Shown: in pieces, positions 24,049 through 32,406 of the stretch
How positions within the stretch are numbered: the first letter of the stretch is position 1
How the letters are laid out: each line of letters opens with the position of its first letter
NCBI GenBank assembly: GCA_020636915.1
Contig: JACJWV010000013.1
Span: 62,001 to 126,000, forward strand
DNA from: Nocardioides sp.
GTDB taxonomy: Bacteria; Actinomycetota; Actinomycetes; Propionibacteriales; Nocardioidaceae
Reading direction: 5' to 3'
Length of the DNA: 64,000 bases
Notes under the pieces: generated by a model
Databases searched by the model: none
The model's input: the letters and a program-made list of their open reading frames with translations, nothing else
Told to the model about the DNA's origin: nothing
Position numbers and translations under genes: made by a program

Positions 24049-24537
24049 ATGAGCCAGCTCTCCACCCCGTCCGTGCTCGGCCTCTGGAACACCGCCACCC
24101 GGCTGCCGCTGGGCGACCGGGTGTTCTCGGTGCTGTTCGCGCAGAAGGCGCCGTACTTCTTCTCCGTGCGTCCGCGCTTCACCGTGATCGAGCCGAACCA
24201 CGCCGAGCTGGTGATCCGGGACCGGCGCGGCGTCCACAACCACCTCGGGACCGTGCACGCGATCGCGCTGTGCAACGGGCTCGAGGCGGCGATGGGGGCG
24301 CTGGCCGAGGCGAGCATCCCCGCGGACAGGCGGTGGATCCCGAAGGGGATGGAGGTCGCCTACACCGCGAAGGCGGCCGGTGACATCACGTGCATCGCCG
24401 AGACCGACCCGGAGCAGTGGGCGGGTGCCCTCCCGGACTCCGGAGCAGACCTCCCGGTCCGCGTCCGCGGGGAGCTCGCGGACGGGACCGTGGTGGTCGA
24501 GGGCGTGATCCGGCTGTGGGTCACGCCGCGTCGCTGA
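24049..24537 (+). CDS. DUF4442 hotdog-fold thioesterase-like protein
   Basis: A 162-residue hotdog-fold protein. IEPNHAELVIRDRRGVHNHLGTVHAIALCN contains the long central helix, and the second strand set ends VVVEGVIRLWV. DUF4442 proteins resemble acyl-CoA thioesterases and occur beside lipid metabolism genes. The in-frame ATG 24037 was rejected because it lies inside the operator. It overlaps the convergent membrane-protein gene by 17 bases. Confidence 0.83.
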   Translation: MSQLSTPSVLGLWNTATRLPLGDRVFSVLFAQKAPYFFSVRPRFTVIEPNHAELVIRDRRGVHNHLGTVHAIALCNGLEAAMGALAEASIPADRRWIPKGMEVAYTAKAAGDITCIAETDPEQWAGALPDSGADLPVRVRGELADGTVVVEGVIRLWVTPRR

Positions 24538-25243
24538 GGGGCTTCCGGTCCCGCAGCCAGTGCCAGGCGAGCGCACCGACCCACAGCTCGTAGCCGAGGC
24601 TGCTCAGCGCGAGCGCGGGGAAGAAGGCGCCGCTGACCGTGGTCGCGGTGCCGACGACGCTGAGCAGGGCGATGGCGATGCCGGTCCGCTGCAGCCACGG
24701 CGAGTCCCCGACCAGGCGCAGCGCGAGGACGATCGCCATCACGAAGAAGACCCGCGGCAGGGCGGAGAAGGCCAGCGAGTACGGCGCGACCGAGTCCCAG
24801 CCGGCCAGCAGGCGCACGTCCGTGCCCTTGTCGGCCGCGTCGAGGGCGACGTCGTGCAGGACCGCGGCGTAGGGCCACACCAAGGCGAGCAGGGCCCCGG
24901 CGGCGAGTGCCACGGTGGCCAGGGTGCCGGTGGCGTCCGCGCGTCGCAGGCGGACGTGGACGGCGCCGAGGAAGCCGAGCAGCAGCACGCCGGCCACCAT
25001 GAAGACGTAGTTGCCGATCCGGTAGGCGTCGGCGGCCTCGAGGACGTGGTGCCCCCAGACAGACGGGTCCTGGCCGGGCCCGCCTCCCTTCGGTAGCACG
25101 AAGATGCTCATGCCGACCATCACGGTGAGCTGGCAGGCGGTGAAGGCGATGCCGAACCAGGTGCTGAGGCGGGTGACGTCGAGCCCCGTCGTACGGGTGG
25201 TCGACCGGCCGGTGGTGGGTGTGGTGGTGTCGAGAAGAGTCAT
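24521..25243 (-). CDS. Multi-pass membrane protein of unknown function
   Basis: A 240-residue protein with about six hydrophobic segments (starting near residues 30, 75, 112, 155, 185 and 208) and a Thr-rich N-terminus. No catalytic motif was recognised. It diverges from a histidine kinase/response regulator pair, so it may be the target or sensor partner of that system. The same layout recurs at 51.2-53.8 kb. Confidence 0.75.
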   Translation of the reverse strand: MTLLDTTTPTTGRSTTRTTGLDVTRLSTWFGIAFTACQLTVMVGMSIFVLPKGGGPGQDPSVWGHHVLEAADAYRIGNYVFMVAGVLLLGFLGAVHVRLRRADATGTLATVALAAGALLALVWPYAAVLHDVALDAADKGTDVRLLAGWDSVAPYSLAFSALPRVFFVMAIVLALRLVGDSPWLQRTGIAIALLSVVGTATTVSGAFFPALALSSLGYELWVGALAWHWLRDRKPLSDAA

Positions 25244-25342
25244 GCCGAGGAACCTAGGAACCGGGCCGGTCCTCCCACATCGACCGCAGGGCGGCTTCCC
25301 GGATCAGCCCCTGGGCTGAGGCCGGACGCGGCCCGATCGGCC

Positions 25343-25348
25343 TACGCT
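25343..25348 (+). promoter_or_regulatory. -10 element of the first HK/RR operon
   Basis: TACGCT lies 6 nt before the GTG start of the histidine kinase gene, giving a leaderless message. Confidence 0.45.
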
Positions 25349-25354
25349 GCGGCC

Positions 25355-26467
25355 GTGAGCGTCAGCGAGGGCCGCCTCGGCACCAACCGCACCGACGTGG
25401 TGCTGGCTGCCGTGCTGGTGGTCCTCGGGATCGTCCAGGTCACGGTGTGGCCGATCGCCGACTCCGTCCTCGGGCAGCTCTACGTGCTGTGCACGACCCT
25501 GCCGCTCGCCTGGCGCCGCACCCGACCCGTCCCCGCCGCGTTCGTCTCCACGCTGCTGTGGGTGGTGCCCACCGAGGGCTACCCGATCCTCGGTTTCGTG
25601 GCCGTCGTGCTGCAGTTCTTCGCCCTCGGCAGCTGGGGTCGGCCCGGGCGCGCCGTCGTCGCCGTCACGGCGTGGGCGGTCACGGCGACCGTCGTCGGCA
25701 CCCTGGTGGGGCCCGAGCCGCCCGTCGCCGCGATCGGCGCAGCGCTCGCCGTGGCCGCGCCGGTCCTCGCCGGCCGCCTGGTCGCCCACCTGCGCGCCCA
25801 GAACGAGGAGCTCGACCGGCTCGCCGCCACGCTGCGCGAGGAGCGCCGCCGTGCGGAGGAGACCGCGGTCGAGCTCGAGCGCGCGCGGATCGCCCAGGAG
25901 CTGCACGACGTGGTCGGCCACGAGGTGACCCTGATCGCCGTGCAGGCCGAGGCCGCGGCGGCGGCGCTCCGGTTGGCGCCGGATCGAGCCGTCGAGCCGG
26001 TGGAGGCGATCCGGATCACCGCCCACCGCACGCTCGCGGAGATGCGCGGCGTCCTCGACGTGCTGTCCGCCGAGGACGGGGTGCGCGGCGCGACCGACGA
26101 CCTCGCCGAGGTGGCGCGGCGGGCCGAGCAGGCCGGGATCCCCACCACCCTCGATGTGCACGGTGCACCGGGTGAGGACGACGAGCAGGCCCGGCTGGCC
26201 GTGAACCGCGTGGTCCGCGAGTGCCTCACCAACGCCGGCCGCCACGCGCCCGGAGAGCCCGTCGCGCTCGACGTGGTCTGGGAGCCGGACCGGGTCCGGG
26301 TCGTCGCCGCCAACGCGACCGGCCTGGCCGCCGTCCCCGCCGCCGGCCGCGGGCTGACCGGGATGCGGCACCGGGCCGAGCTGCTCGGGGGCGGCTTCGC
26401 GGCCGACGTACACGACGGCCGGTTCACGGTGCGCTTCGAGCTCCCGCTCGCCGGGGCGGCGCGATGA
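25355..26467 (+). CDS. NarL-type sensor histidine kinase
   Basis: A 370-residue kinase with four or five N-terminal membrane segments (to about residue 145), a coiled-coil linker, a HisKA_3 dimerisation domain with the phospho-acceptor in IAQELHDVVGHEVTLIAVQAEAAA, and a short HATPase_c domain with N-box ECLTNAGRHAPG and GLTGMRHRAELLGG. No extracellular sensing domain is evident, so it probably senses membrane state. It is coupled to its regulator by an ATGA overlap. Confidence 0.9.
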   Translation: MSVSEGRLGTNRTDVVLAAVLVVLGIVQVTVWPIADSVLGQLYVLCTTLPLAWRRTRPVPAAFVSTLLWVVPTEGYPILGFVAVVLQFFALGSWGRPGRAVVAVTAWAVTATVVGTLVGPEPPVAAIGAALAVAAPVLAGRLVAHLRAQNEELDRLAATLREERRRAEETAVELERARIAQELHDVVGHEVTLIAVQAEAAAAALRLAPDRAVEPVEAIRITAHRTLAEMRGVLDVLSAEDGVRGATDDLAEVARRAEQAGIPTTLDVHGAPGEDDEQARLAVNRVVRECLTNAGRHAPGEPVALDVVWEPDRVRVVAANATGLAAVPAAGRGLTGMRHRAELLGGGFAADVHDGRFTVRFELPLAGAAR

Positions 26468-27102
26468 CCCGGGTCGTGCTGGTCGACGACCAGGGCCTCG
26501 TGCGCCAGGGGCTGCGGCTGATCCTGGAGCTGGCGGGCGTGACGGTGGTGGCCGAGGCCCGCGACGGCGCCGAAGCGGTGGCGGCCGTCGCCGAGCACAC
26601 TCCCGACGTGGTGCTGATGGACCTGCGGATGCCGGGGATGGACGGGATCGAGGCGACCCGCCGGATCACCTCGTCGTACGACGGCGTGCGGGTGCTGGCG
26701 CTGACGACGTTCGACCTCGACGAGCACGTCGTCGACGCGCTGCGGGCGGGGGCGGTCGGGTTCCTCCTCAAGGACGTGACCTCCGACGGCCTCGTCGACG
26801 CGGTGCGCCGGGCTGCGGCCGGGGAGCCCGTCGTCGCCCCGGCGGTGCTCGCCCGGATGATGGCCGGCTTCGCGGCGCGGCCGCCCGCGACCGTCCCGCC
26901 GCCGGGGTTCGAGGAGCTCAGCGACCGCGAGCGCGAGGTGCTCGCGCTGATCGGCGCGGGCCGGTCCAACACCGAGATCGCGGCCGAGCTGGTCATCAGC
27001 ATGGCAACCGTGAAGACCCACGTCCGGCACGTCTTCGCCAAGCTCGGCCTGCGCGACCGGGCCCAGGCGGTCGTGGCCGCCCGGGACGCCGGGCTCGCCT
27101 AG
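26464..27102 (+). CDS. LuxR/NarL-type response regulator
   Basis: A 212-residue regulator with acidic pocket VDDQ, phosphorylation site VVLMDLRMPGMDG (Asp near residue 55), switch residues LALTTF, and LLKD lysine. The C-terminal LuxR HTH (about 145-205) is LSDREREVLALIGAGRSNTE followed by VKTHVRHVFAKL. It is the partner of the upstream kinase. The adjacent divergent membrane-protein gene is a candidate target. Confidence 0.93.
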   Translation: MTRVVLVDDQGLVRQGLRLILELAGVTVVAEARDGAEAVAAVAEHTPDVVLMDLRMPGMDGIEATRRITSSYDGVRVLALTTFDLDEHVVDALRAGAVGFLLKDVTSDGLVDAVRRAAAGEPVVAPAVLARMMAGFAARPPATVPPPGFEELSDREREVLALIGAGRSNTEIAAELVISMATVKTHVRHVFAKLGLRDRAQAVVAARDAGLA

Positions 27103-27136
27103 CGCGTTGCGCGGGGTCGGCGTGCGGCGGTGGCGA

Positions 27137-27222
27137 GTTTCGTCGGGCGGCCGACGAAATCCGAGCCGGGACGACAAACCTTCGTCGTCCCGGCTCGGAT
27201 TCTGTCGGCCGGCCGACAAAAC
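27137..27222. repeat. 39-bp-arm inverted repeat (family A, copy 1)
   Basis: Arms 27137-27175 and 27184-27222 match at 35 of 39 positions around AAACCTTC. Each arm ends in GTCGG(C/G)CGGCCGAC, itself a 14-bp palindrome. It lies between the convergent response regulator and PHP genes. A second, one-sided copy is at 33.2 kb. Confidence 0.85.
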
Positions 27223-27334
27223 CCGGGCGGCCCGAAACTGGTCGGCACCGTTCAATTGCTGGGAAATGCCCGGGGTGGAACGATCCGAGCCGGTCAGGAG
27301 CCGGAATCGAGCGACAAGACGCGGCTACCGCACC

Positions 27335-28810
27335 TCATGCGGTCAGGAAGATGGGGTTCGTCAGGGCGACCAGCTGGTCCACCGGCGTCGTGCCGCGGCG
27401 CACCTCCGCGCGGACGTAGGCGGTGCCACCGGGCACCGTGCGGTCGAACACGATCCTGCCGCTCTCGTCCGCGGCGGCCTTGCCGTAGGACGCGCGGGGG
27501 CCGTAGAGGAACGCGGTGCACCCGGGCACCCCGGTGACCTCGAGGTGGACCGCGACCTGGTCACCCGCCGAGCTCGGCACGTGGTCGCCGCACTCGCCGC
27601 TCACGTCGTCGAGGGTCGCGCTGAAGTCGAGGTCCACGGCGGACGACTCGGCGATCCACGAGTGGCCGGCGCGCAGCGCCTCGATGATCGCGGTGGTGGA
27701 CAGCGACCCGGCCCGGACTACGTTCTGGGGCAGGCCCACGGTCTGGCTGCGGTTGTGGCTGTCGGAGTTGCCCACCGCGGGCTTGTAGGTCCCGTTGTTG
27801 AGGAGGTTCACCCATCGGGTGACCGTGGCGCCGTCGAAGCCGTCCCACGGTCCGTTCCACACCTCGACGGCGTCCATCTCGGCGAAGCTCGGGTCGAAGT
27901 CCCAGCGGATCGACGGCACGCCGATGTCGGGGTGGGCGGCGATCGCGAGGCCCCCGAGGTCCCGCACGAGCTGCGTGAAGTCGGCGAGCTTGTCGTCCTC
28001 GGGTCGGTAGCGCCAGTCGACCCAGGTGCCCGCGGGCAGGCCCGTCGCGACCCAGTGGCCGGCGCGGGTCGTGACCTCCTCGCCGGCGATGACGAGGAAG
28101 TCGTCCTCGACGTAGGAGCCCCACGTCAGCTGTGCGGAGTCGGTGTTGTGGTCGGCGCTGCCGATGAAGTCCAGGCCCGCGGCCCGGGCGTCGGTGAGCA
28201 CGTCGGTCTGCGTCTGCGATCCGTCGGAGTGGACGGTGTGGATGTGCAGGTCGCCGCGCCACCAGCTCTTGGGTTCCGGCGGGGTGGCGGAGGTCGGCGC
28301 GGGTGTCGGCACGAACGCCGGCCCGCGCGGCCCGAAGACGAGGGTGACCCGCACCTCGTAGTCGACGGGTGACACAATCTGGTACGGGCCGAGCGCGACC
28401 TTCCACCGCCCGGGACTGATCGGCCCGGCCAGGTAGCCAGGGGTCGCGGACGTGCGGCTGAGGCGGAAGGACTTCCGCGCGCCACCGGACCACCCGCGGA
28501 AGCCGGCGGCGTTGCCGAGTCCGTTGCCGGAGGAGTCGAAGATCCCGATGTCGATGACGTTGGAGCTGTAGCCCGGCCCGGGGATGGGGTCGGGGTAGCG
28601 GTAGCTCACCCGGACCTCACGCACGCCCCGGGGCACGTCGAAGGGCAGGTAGTGCCAGTCCGCCTTGTTCGCGGGGGTGAAGCGCCCCTTGAACTTCTTG
28701 GTGACCGTGGACCCCGCCGCGGCGGGGTCGAAGCGCAGGACCGCGGCGGCGGACGCGATGCCGGCGCCGGAGAGGAGCAGCGCGCGGCGGTCGAGGTGCC
28801 GATCGCTCAT
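27335..28810 (-). CDS. Tat-exported PHP-domain metallohydrolase (CehA/McbA-like)
   Basis: A 491-residue exported protein with a twin-arginine signal (RRALLLSGAGIASAAA, residues 8-23). An N-terminal beta-sandwich region is followed by a PHP domain with metal motifs GDLHIHTVHSDG, GSADHN, AAHPD and GNSDSH, and then a C-terminal beta domain. PHP/CehA proteins are phosphoesterases or carbamate hydrolases. Coupling to the upstream Ser-repeat gene (ATGA overlap) and the nearby PhoP-box-like repeat suggest extracellular phosphate scavenging. The substrate is unknown. Confidence 0.85.
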   Translation of the reverse strand: MSDRHLDRRALLLSGAGIASAAAVLRFDPAAAGSTVTKKFKGRFTPANKADWHYLPFDVPRGVREVRVSYRYPDPIPGPGYSSNVIDIGIFDSSGNGLGNAAGFRGWSGGARKSFRLSRTSATPGYLAGPISPGRWKVALGPYQIVSPVDYEVRVTLVFGPRGPAFVPTPAPTSATPPEPKSWWRGDLHIHTVHSDGSQTQTDVLTDARAAGLDFIGSADHNTDSAQLTWGSYVEDDFLVIAGEEVTTRAGHWVATGLPAGTWVDWRYRPEDDKLADFTQLVRDLGGLAIAAHPDIGVPSIRWDFDPSFAEMDAVEVWNGPWDGFDGATVTRWVNLLNNGTYKPAVGNSDSHNRSQTVGLPQNVVRAGSLSTTAIIEALRAGHSWIAESSAVDLDFSATLDDVSGECGDHVPSSAGDQVAVHLEVTGVPGCTAFLYGPRASYGKAAADESGRIVFDRTVPGGTAYVRAEVRRGTTPVDQLVALTNPIFLTA

Positions 28811-29076
28811 CGCACCGGCCCGCTCGTGCGGCGGGCCACCGTGGCCCGATTGCTCTGGCTGGAGAGCACCGAGCGGTTGCTCTGGTGGCTCATGATCGAC
28901 CGGTTGCTCTGGGAGGAGAGCAGTGACCCGGTCGACATCCAGGAGCCGATCGAGAAGGCCGACATCGCCGACCCGATGCTGCCGATCGAGGCGAAGGAGC
29001 CGATGCTGCCGATCGACAGCACGGAGCCGGTGGAGCAGATGGACAGGATCGAGTTCTGCGAGCGCCAGGAGAGCAC
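28807..29076 (-). CDS. Protein with serine at every third residue
   Basis: An 89-residue protein in which positions 3, 6, 9 and so on to 75 are all serine, 25 in a row without exception. The intervening pairs shift from IG/VL/FA types in the first half to a 9-residue repeat (LLSSQSNRS, IMSHQSNRS, VLSSQSNR). No signal peptide or known motif was recognised. It overlaps the PHP gene by 4 bp (ATGA), so it is almost certainly translated and coupled. The pattern could form a beta-solenoid or polyproline-II-like rod. It might equally be a peptide substrate. Function unknown. The start is GTG. Confidence 0.7.
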   Translation of the reverse strand: MLSWRSQNSILSICSTGSVLSIGSIGSFASIGSIGSAMSAFSIGSWMSTGSLLSSQSNRSIMSHQSNRSVLSSQSNRATVARRTSGPVR

Positions 29077-29113
29077 GTCGGCAGCCTAGGCGGGAATGGC
29101 GCCGCAGTCCGGT

Positions 29114-29146
29114 GTTCACCCGGACCCACGCGCCCGTTCATCCCGG
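29114..29146. promoter_or_regulatory. PhoP-box-like direct repeats
   Basis: GTTCACCCGGA (29114-29124) and GTTCATCCCGG (29136-29146) are 22 bases apart, that is two 11-nt units. This is the unit and phase of Streptomyces PhoP boxes. The site lies between the divergent Ser-repeat/PHP operon and the PhoX-like gene, both plausible phosphate-starvation genes. Confidence 0.5.
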
Positions 29147-29186
29147 CGATGAGCGCTCGTCGTACGGGGCCCCGAGGCTCGCCCGC

Positions 29187-30758
29187 GTGAACACCTCATT
29201 CCTCGCAAAGACCAGCATCCTGACCCTCGTGGTGGGCGGCATCGCGGGCGCGGCTGCCATGAGCGCCGACGCGAAGGCGACCGTCTCCGTGGCGGACGTC
29301 CCCTCGGCCAACGCCCGCGCCGGTGTCGCCGACAACGTGCTCACCACGTCGGCGACCGAGACCGCGGTCGCGTGGGGCAACCTGCCCCTGACCAACCCTG
29401 ACACCGCCAACGGCGTCACGCACTACGGCTACAACACCGCCGTCGCCGGGCCCCTGACCCAGGCGACGGACGAGGCCCACAAGACCGAGCCGGACAAGAA
29501 CGTCTACCTCGTCTTCAACGGCCACCACTACCTCTACCAGGGCCACGAGGCCGGCCCCCGCGGCTACGTCACCCGCATCGACCTCGACCAGACCGACCCG
29601 ACCAAGCGGGTCAGCCTGGTGTCCGACGTCGACAGCTCCGGCAACGCCTACCCGACGATCGACGGCATCACCTGGGACCCGTTCACCCACCAGCTGCTCC
29701 TGACCGCGGAGTCCAAGTCGCCGAACGGCGGGGTCTTCGGAGTCTCGCTCGACGCGAACGGCGACCCGGTCGACGGCAAGGCCACCCGCCTGGACGCCCT
29801 CGGCTCCGGCGGCTACGAAGGGGTCCAGAACGACAAGGATGGCAACGTCTGGCTCGTCGAGGACATCGGTGGCGCGTCGGCCAGCGGGGGCAAGGTCCCC
29901 AACAGCTACGTCTACCGGTTCCGTCCCACCGACAAGACCGACCTGACCAAGGGCGGCACGCTCGAGGCGCTGCAGATCCTCCGCAAGGACGGCACGCCGG
30001 CCACGGCGGCGCAGCTCCAAGCGAACCCGTCGGACGCATTCATCGCGGACCTGCACACTTACGGCACGTCCTTCAAGACCCGGTGGACGACCGTCCACAG
30101 CGGCGCTCCGGCCGCCTTCGACGCGACCGCCGCCGCGAAGGCCGCGAACGCCACGCCGCTCAAGCGGCCGGAGAACGGCGTCTTCCGTCCCGGCACGGAC
30201 TTCAAGCAGTTCTACTTCACCGAGACCGGCGACACCTCGGCGACCAGCACCCTGCCGGGCGCTTTCGGAGGTGTCTTCCGCCTCAGCCAGTCCGGCCCCA
30301 GCGCCGCGACCGGCACCATCACCATCGCGGCGGTGGGCGACGTGGCCCACACGGGTCTCGACAACATCTCGTTCCTGACCAAGGACGACCTGCTCGTGGT
30401 CGAGGACGCTGGAGACGGCCTGCACCAGCAGCGCAACGCTCTCGACTCGGGCTACCTCTACAACCTGGCCACCCCGAAGAACGACAAGGGCAAGGGCAAG
30501 AAGAAGGCGCCGAAGGCGGTGAGGTGGCTCGCCGAGGGCCGCGACGCGTCCGCGACCTTCGACGCGATGGGCGGCCCGTCGTACAACGACGGCGACAACG
30601 AGATCACCGGCATCCACGTCTCCGACGGCGACCCGACCCCCGCCGGCCTGCTCGGCGCCAAGGTGCCGAACCCCGCCGCGGCCGCCTGGCGGACGTTCTG
30701 GACGCAGCAGCACGGCGACAACACCACGTGGGAGGTGCGCTGGCAGTTCGGGCGCTGA
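29187..30758 (+). CDS. PhoX-like alkaline phosphatase (DUF839)
   Basis: A 523-residue exported beta-propeller protein. The N-terminus has a Sec-type signal (TSILTLVVGGIAGAAAMSADA). PhoX/DUF839 blocks include YLVFNGHHYLYQGHEAGPRG, ITWDPFTHQLLLTAESKS, GGYEGVQNDKDGNVWLVED, the KRPENGVFRPG segment and LDNISFLTKDDLLVVEDAGD. PhoX enzymes are Ca/Fe phosphatases that release phosphate from monoesters outside the cell. The usual Tat motif is not evident, which is unusual for PhoX. GTG 29187 has GAGG upstream. Confidence 0.82.
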   Translation: MNTSFLAKTSILTLVVGGIAGAAAMSADAKATVSVADVPSANARAGVADNVLTTSATETAVAWGNLPLTNPDTANGVTHYGYNTAVAGPLTQATDEAHKTEPDKNVYLVFNGHHYLYQGHEAGPRGYVTRIDLDQTDPTKRVSLVSDVDSSGNAYPTIDGITWDPFTHQLLLTAESKSPNGGVFGVSLDANGDPVDGKATRLDALGSGGYEGVQNDKDGNVWLVEDIGGASASGGKVPNSYVYRFRPTDKTDLTKGGTLEALQILRKDGTPATAAQLQANPSDAFIADLHTYGTSFKTRWTTVHSGAPAAFDATAAAKAANATPLKRPENGVFRPGTDFKQFYFTETGDTSATSTLPGAFGGVFRLSQSGPSAATGTITIAAVGDVAHTGLDNISFLTKDDLLVVEDAGDGLHQQRNALDSGYLYNLATPKNDKGKGKKKAPKAVRWLAEGRDASATFDAMGGPSYNDGDNEITGIHVSDGDPTPAGLLGAKVPNPAAAAWRTFWTQQHGDNTTWEVRWQFGR

Positions 30759-30813
30759 GCCCGAGCTGGACCCGGGACCGGGCTCGGGGCCGGTTCCGGG
30801 ACCGGCCCCGACG

Positions 30814-30854
30814 CGGGCCGCGGCGGGGGACACCCGCCGCGGCCCGTTCGTTTT
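30814..30854 (+). terminator. Intrinsic terminator of the PhoX-like gene
   Basis: A perfect 14-bp stem CGGGCCGCGGCGGG/CCCGCCGCGGCCCG with loop GGACA is followed by TTCGTTTT, one of the few T-rich tails in the window. Confidence 0.8.
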
Positions 30855-30893
30855 CCCGACGACCGGTGTGCCGCCGTACCCTTGACGACTGTC

Positions 30894-32405
30894 ATGACTG
30901 CTACTTCCGCCGGGCGCACGTACGAGGTCCGCACCTACGGGTGCCAGATGAACGTCCACGACTCCGAGCGCCTCTCCGGGCTGCTGGAGGACGCGGGTTA
31001 CGCCGCTGCGCCCGCGGGCGAGCAGGCGGACGTGGTCGTCTTCAACACCTGCGCCGTGCGGGAGAACGCCGACAACAAGCTCTACGGCAACCTCGGCCAC
31101 CTCGCGCCGGTGAAGGCCGCGAGGCCCGGCATGCAGATCGCCGTCGGCGGCTGCCTGGCGCAGAAGGACCGCGCGACGATCACCCAGAAGGCGCCCTGGG
31201 TGGACGTCGTCTTCGGCACCCACAACATCGGCTCGCTGCCGGCGCTCCTGGAGCGCGCCCGGGTGCAGGAGCAGGCGCAGGTCGAGATCCTCGAGTCGCT
31301 CGAGGTCTTCCCCTCGACGCTGCCGACCCGCCGCGAGTCGGCGTACGCCGCGTGGGTGTCGGTGTCGGTGGGCTGCAACAACACCTGCACCTTCTGCATC
31401 GTCCCCAGCCTGCGGGGCAAGGAGAAGGACCGGCGGCCGGGCGAGATCCTCGCCGAGGTCGAGGCGCTGGTCGCCGAGGGCGTCTCCGAGATCACGCTGC
31501 TGGGCCAGAACGTGAACTCCTACGGCGTCGAGTTCGGGGACCGCCAGGCGTTCTCGAAGCTGCTGCGGTCGTGCGGGTCGGTCGCCGGGCTCGAGCGGGT
31601 GCGGTTCACCTCGCCGCACCCCGCGGAGTTCACCGACGACGTGATCGAGGCGATGGCCGAGACGCCGAACGTGATGCCCCAGCTGCACATGCCGCTCCAG
31701 TCCGGCTCGGACAAGGTGCTGCGCGACATGCGACGCTCCTACCGCCAGAAGAAGTTCCTCGGCATCATCGAGCGGGTCCGCGCCGCGATGCCGGACGCGG
31801 CGATCACCACCGACATCATCGTGGGCTTCCCCGGGGAGACCGAGGAGGACTTCGCCGAGACGCTGCACGTGGTGCGCGAGGCGCGGTTCTCCGGCGCGTT
31901 CACCTTCCAGTACTCCAAGCGGCCCGGCACCCCCGCCGCCGCCCTGCCCGACCAGATCCCGCCTGCGGTCGTGAAGGACCGCTACGAGCGCCTGGTCTCC
32001 CTCGTCGACGAGATCGCCTGGGAGGAGAACAAGCGGCTCGTCGGCCGGCACGTCGAGCTGATGGTCGCCGAGGGGGAGGGGCGCAAGGACGCCGCCACCC
32101 ACCGGCTGAGCGGACGCGGGCCCGACAACCGCCTGGTCCACTTCTCCTTCGATCCGGTGGTTGAGGAAGGCGCTCTCGCGCCTGTCTCGAAACCCCGTCC
32201 CGGCGACCTGGTCACGGTCGAGGTCACGTACGCCGCTCCGCACCACCTGGTCGCGGACCGCTTCGTCGAGGTCCGCCGGACCCGGTCGGGCGACGCGTGG
32301 GAGGCGCGGACCGCCGCGCCCGCGACCGGCACGGCCGGCGTCCCGCTCGGCATGCCCGCCGTCGGCGTACCCGCTCCGCTCCCCGACGCCCCGGTGTGTG
32401 GCTGA
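30894..32405 (+). CDS. miaB: tRNA-2-methylthio-N6-dimethylallyladenosine synthase MiaB
   Basis: A radical-SAM methylthiotransferase modifying A37 of tRNAs that read U-starting codons, acting after MiaA. The 503-residue protein has the N-terminal cluster cysteines (YGCQMN, NTCAVRENA, VGGCLAQ), the radical SAM motif CNNTCTFCIVPSLRGKEKDR, and a C-terminal TRAM domain (DLVTVEVTYAAPHHLVAD). Within the TRAM domain, about residues 422-434 (VVEEGALAPVSKP) are encoded by an inverted-repeat element and appear as an insertion. ATG 30894 is preferred; TTG 30882 is possible. Confidence 0.96.
   Translation: MTATSAGRTYEVRTYGCQMNVHDSERLSGLLEDAGYAAAPAGEQADVVVFNTCAVRENADNKLYGNLGHLAPVKAARPGMQIAVGGCLAQKDRATITQKAPWVDVVFGTHNIGSLPALLERARVQEQAQVEILESLEVFPSTLPTRRESAYAAWVSVSVGCNNTCTFCIVPSLRGKEKDRRPGEILAEVEALVAEGVSEITLLGQNVNSYGVEFGDRQAFSKLLRSCGSVAGLERVRFTSPHPAEFTDDVIEAMAETPNVMPQLHMPLQSGSDKVLRDMRRSYRQKKFLGIIERVRAAMPDAAITTDIIVGFPGETEEDFAETLHVVREARFSGAFTFQYSKRPGTPAAALPDQIPPAVVKDRYERLVSLVDEIAWEENKRLVGRHVELMVAEGEGRKDAATHRLSGRGPDNRLVHFSFDPVVEEGALAPVSKPRPGDLVTVEVTYAAPHHLVADRFVEVRRTRSGDAWEARTAAPATGTAGVPLGMPAVGVPAPLPDAPVCG
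32159..32194. repeat. REP-like element inside miaB
   Basis: GGTTGAGGAAGGCGC and GCGCCTGTCTCGAAACC are near-complementary arms around TCTC. This is the form of the GGTTGAGGA...GTCTCGAAACC elements commonly seen between actinobacterial genes. Here it is read through in frame in the TRAM domain of miaB. Confidence 0.7.
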
Positions 32406-32406
32406 C

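Noticed and set aside
27107..28372. 421-residue plus-strand frame starting in the family A repeat
   Set aside because: Antisense to the PHP gene, whose metal motifs are intact; composition is shadow-like.
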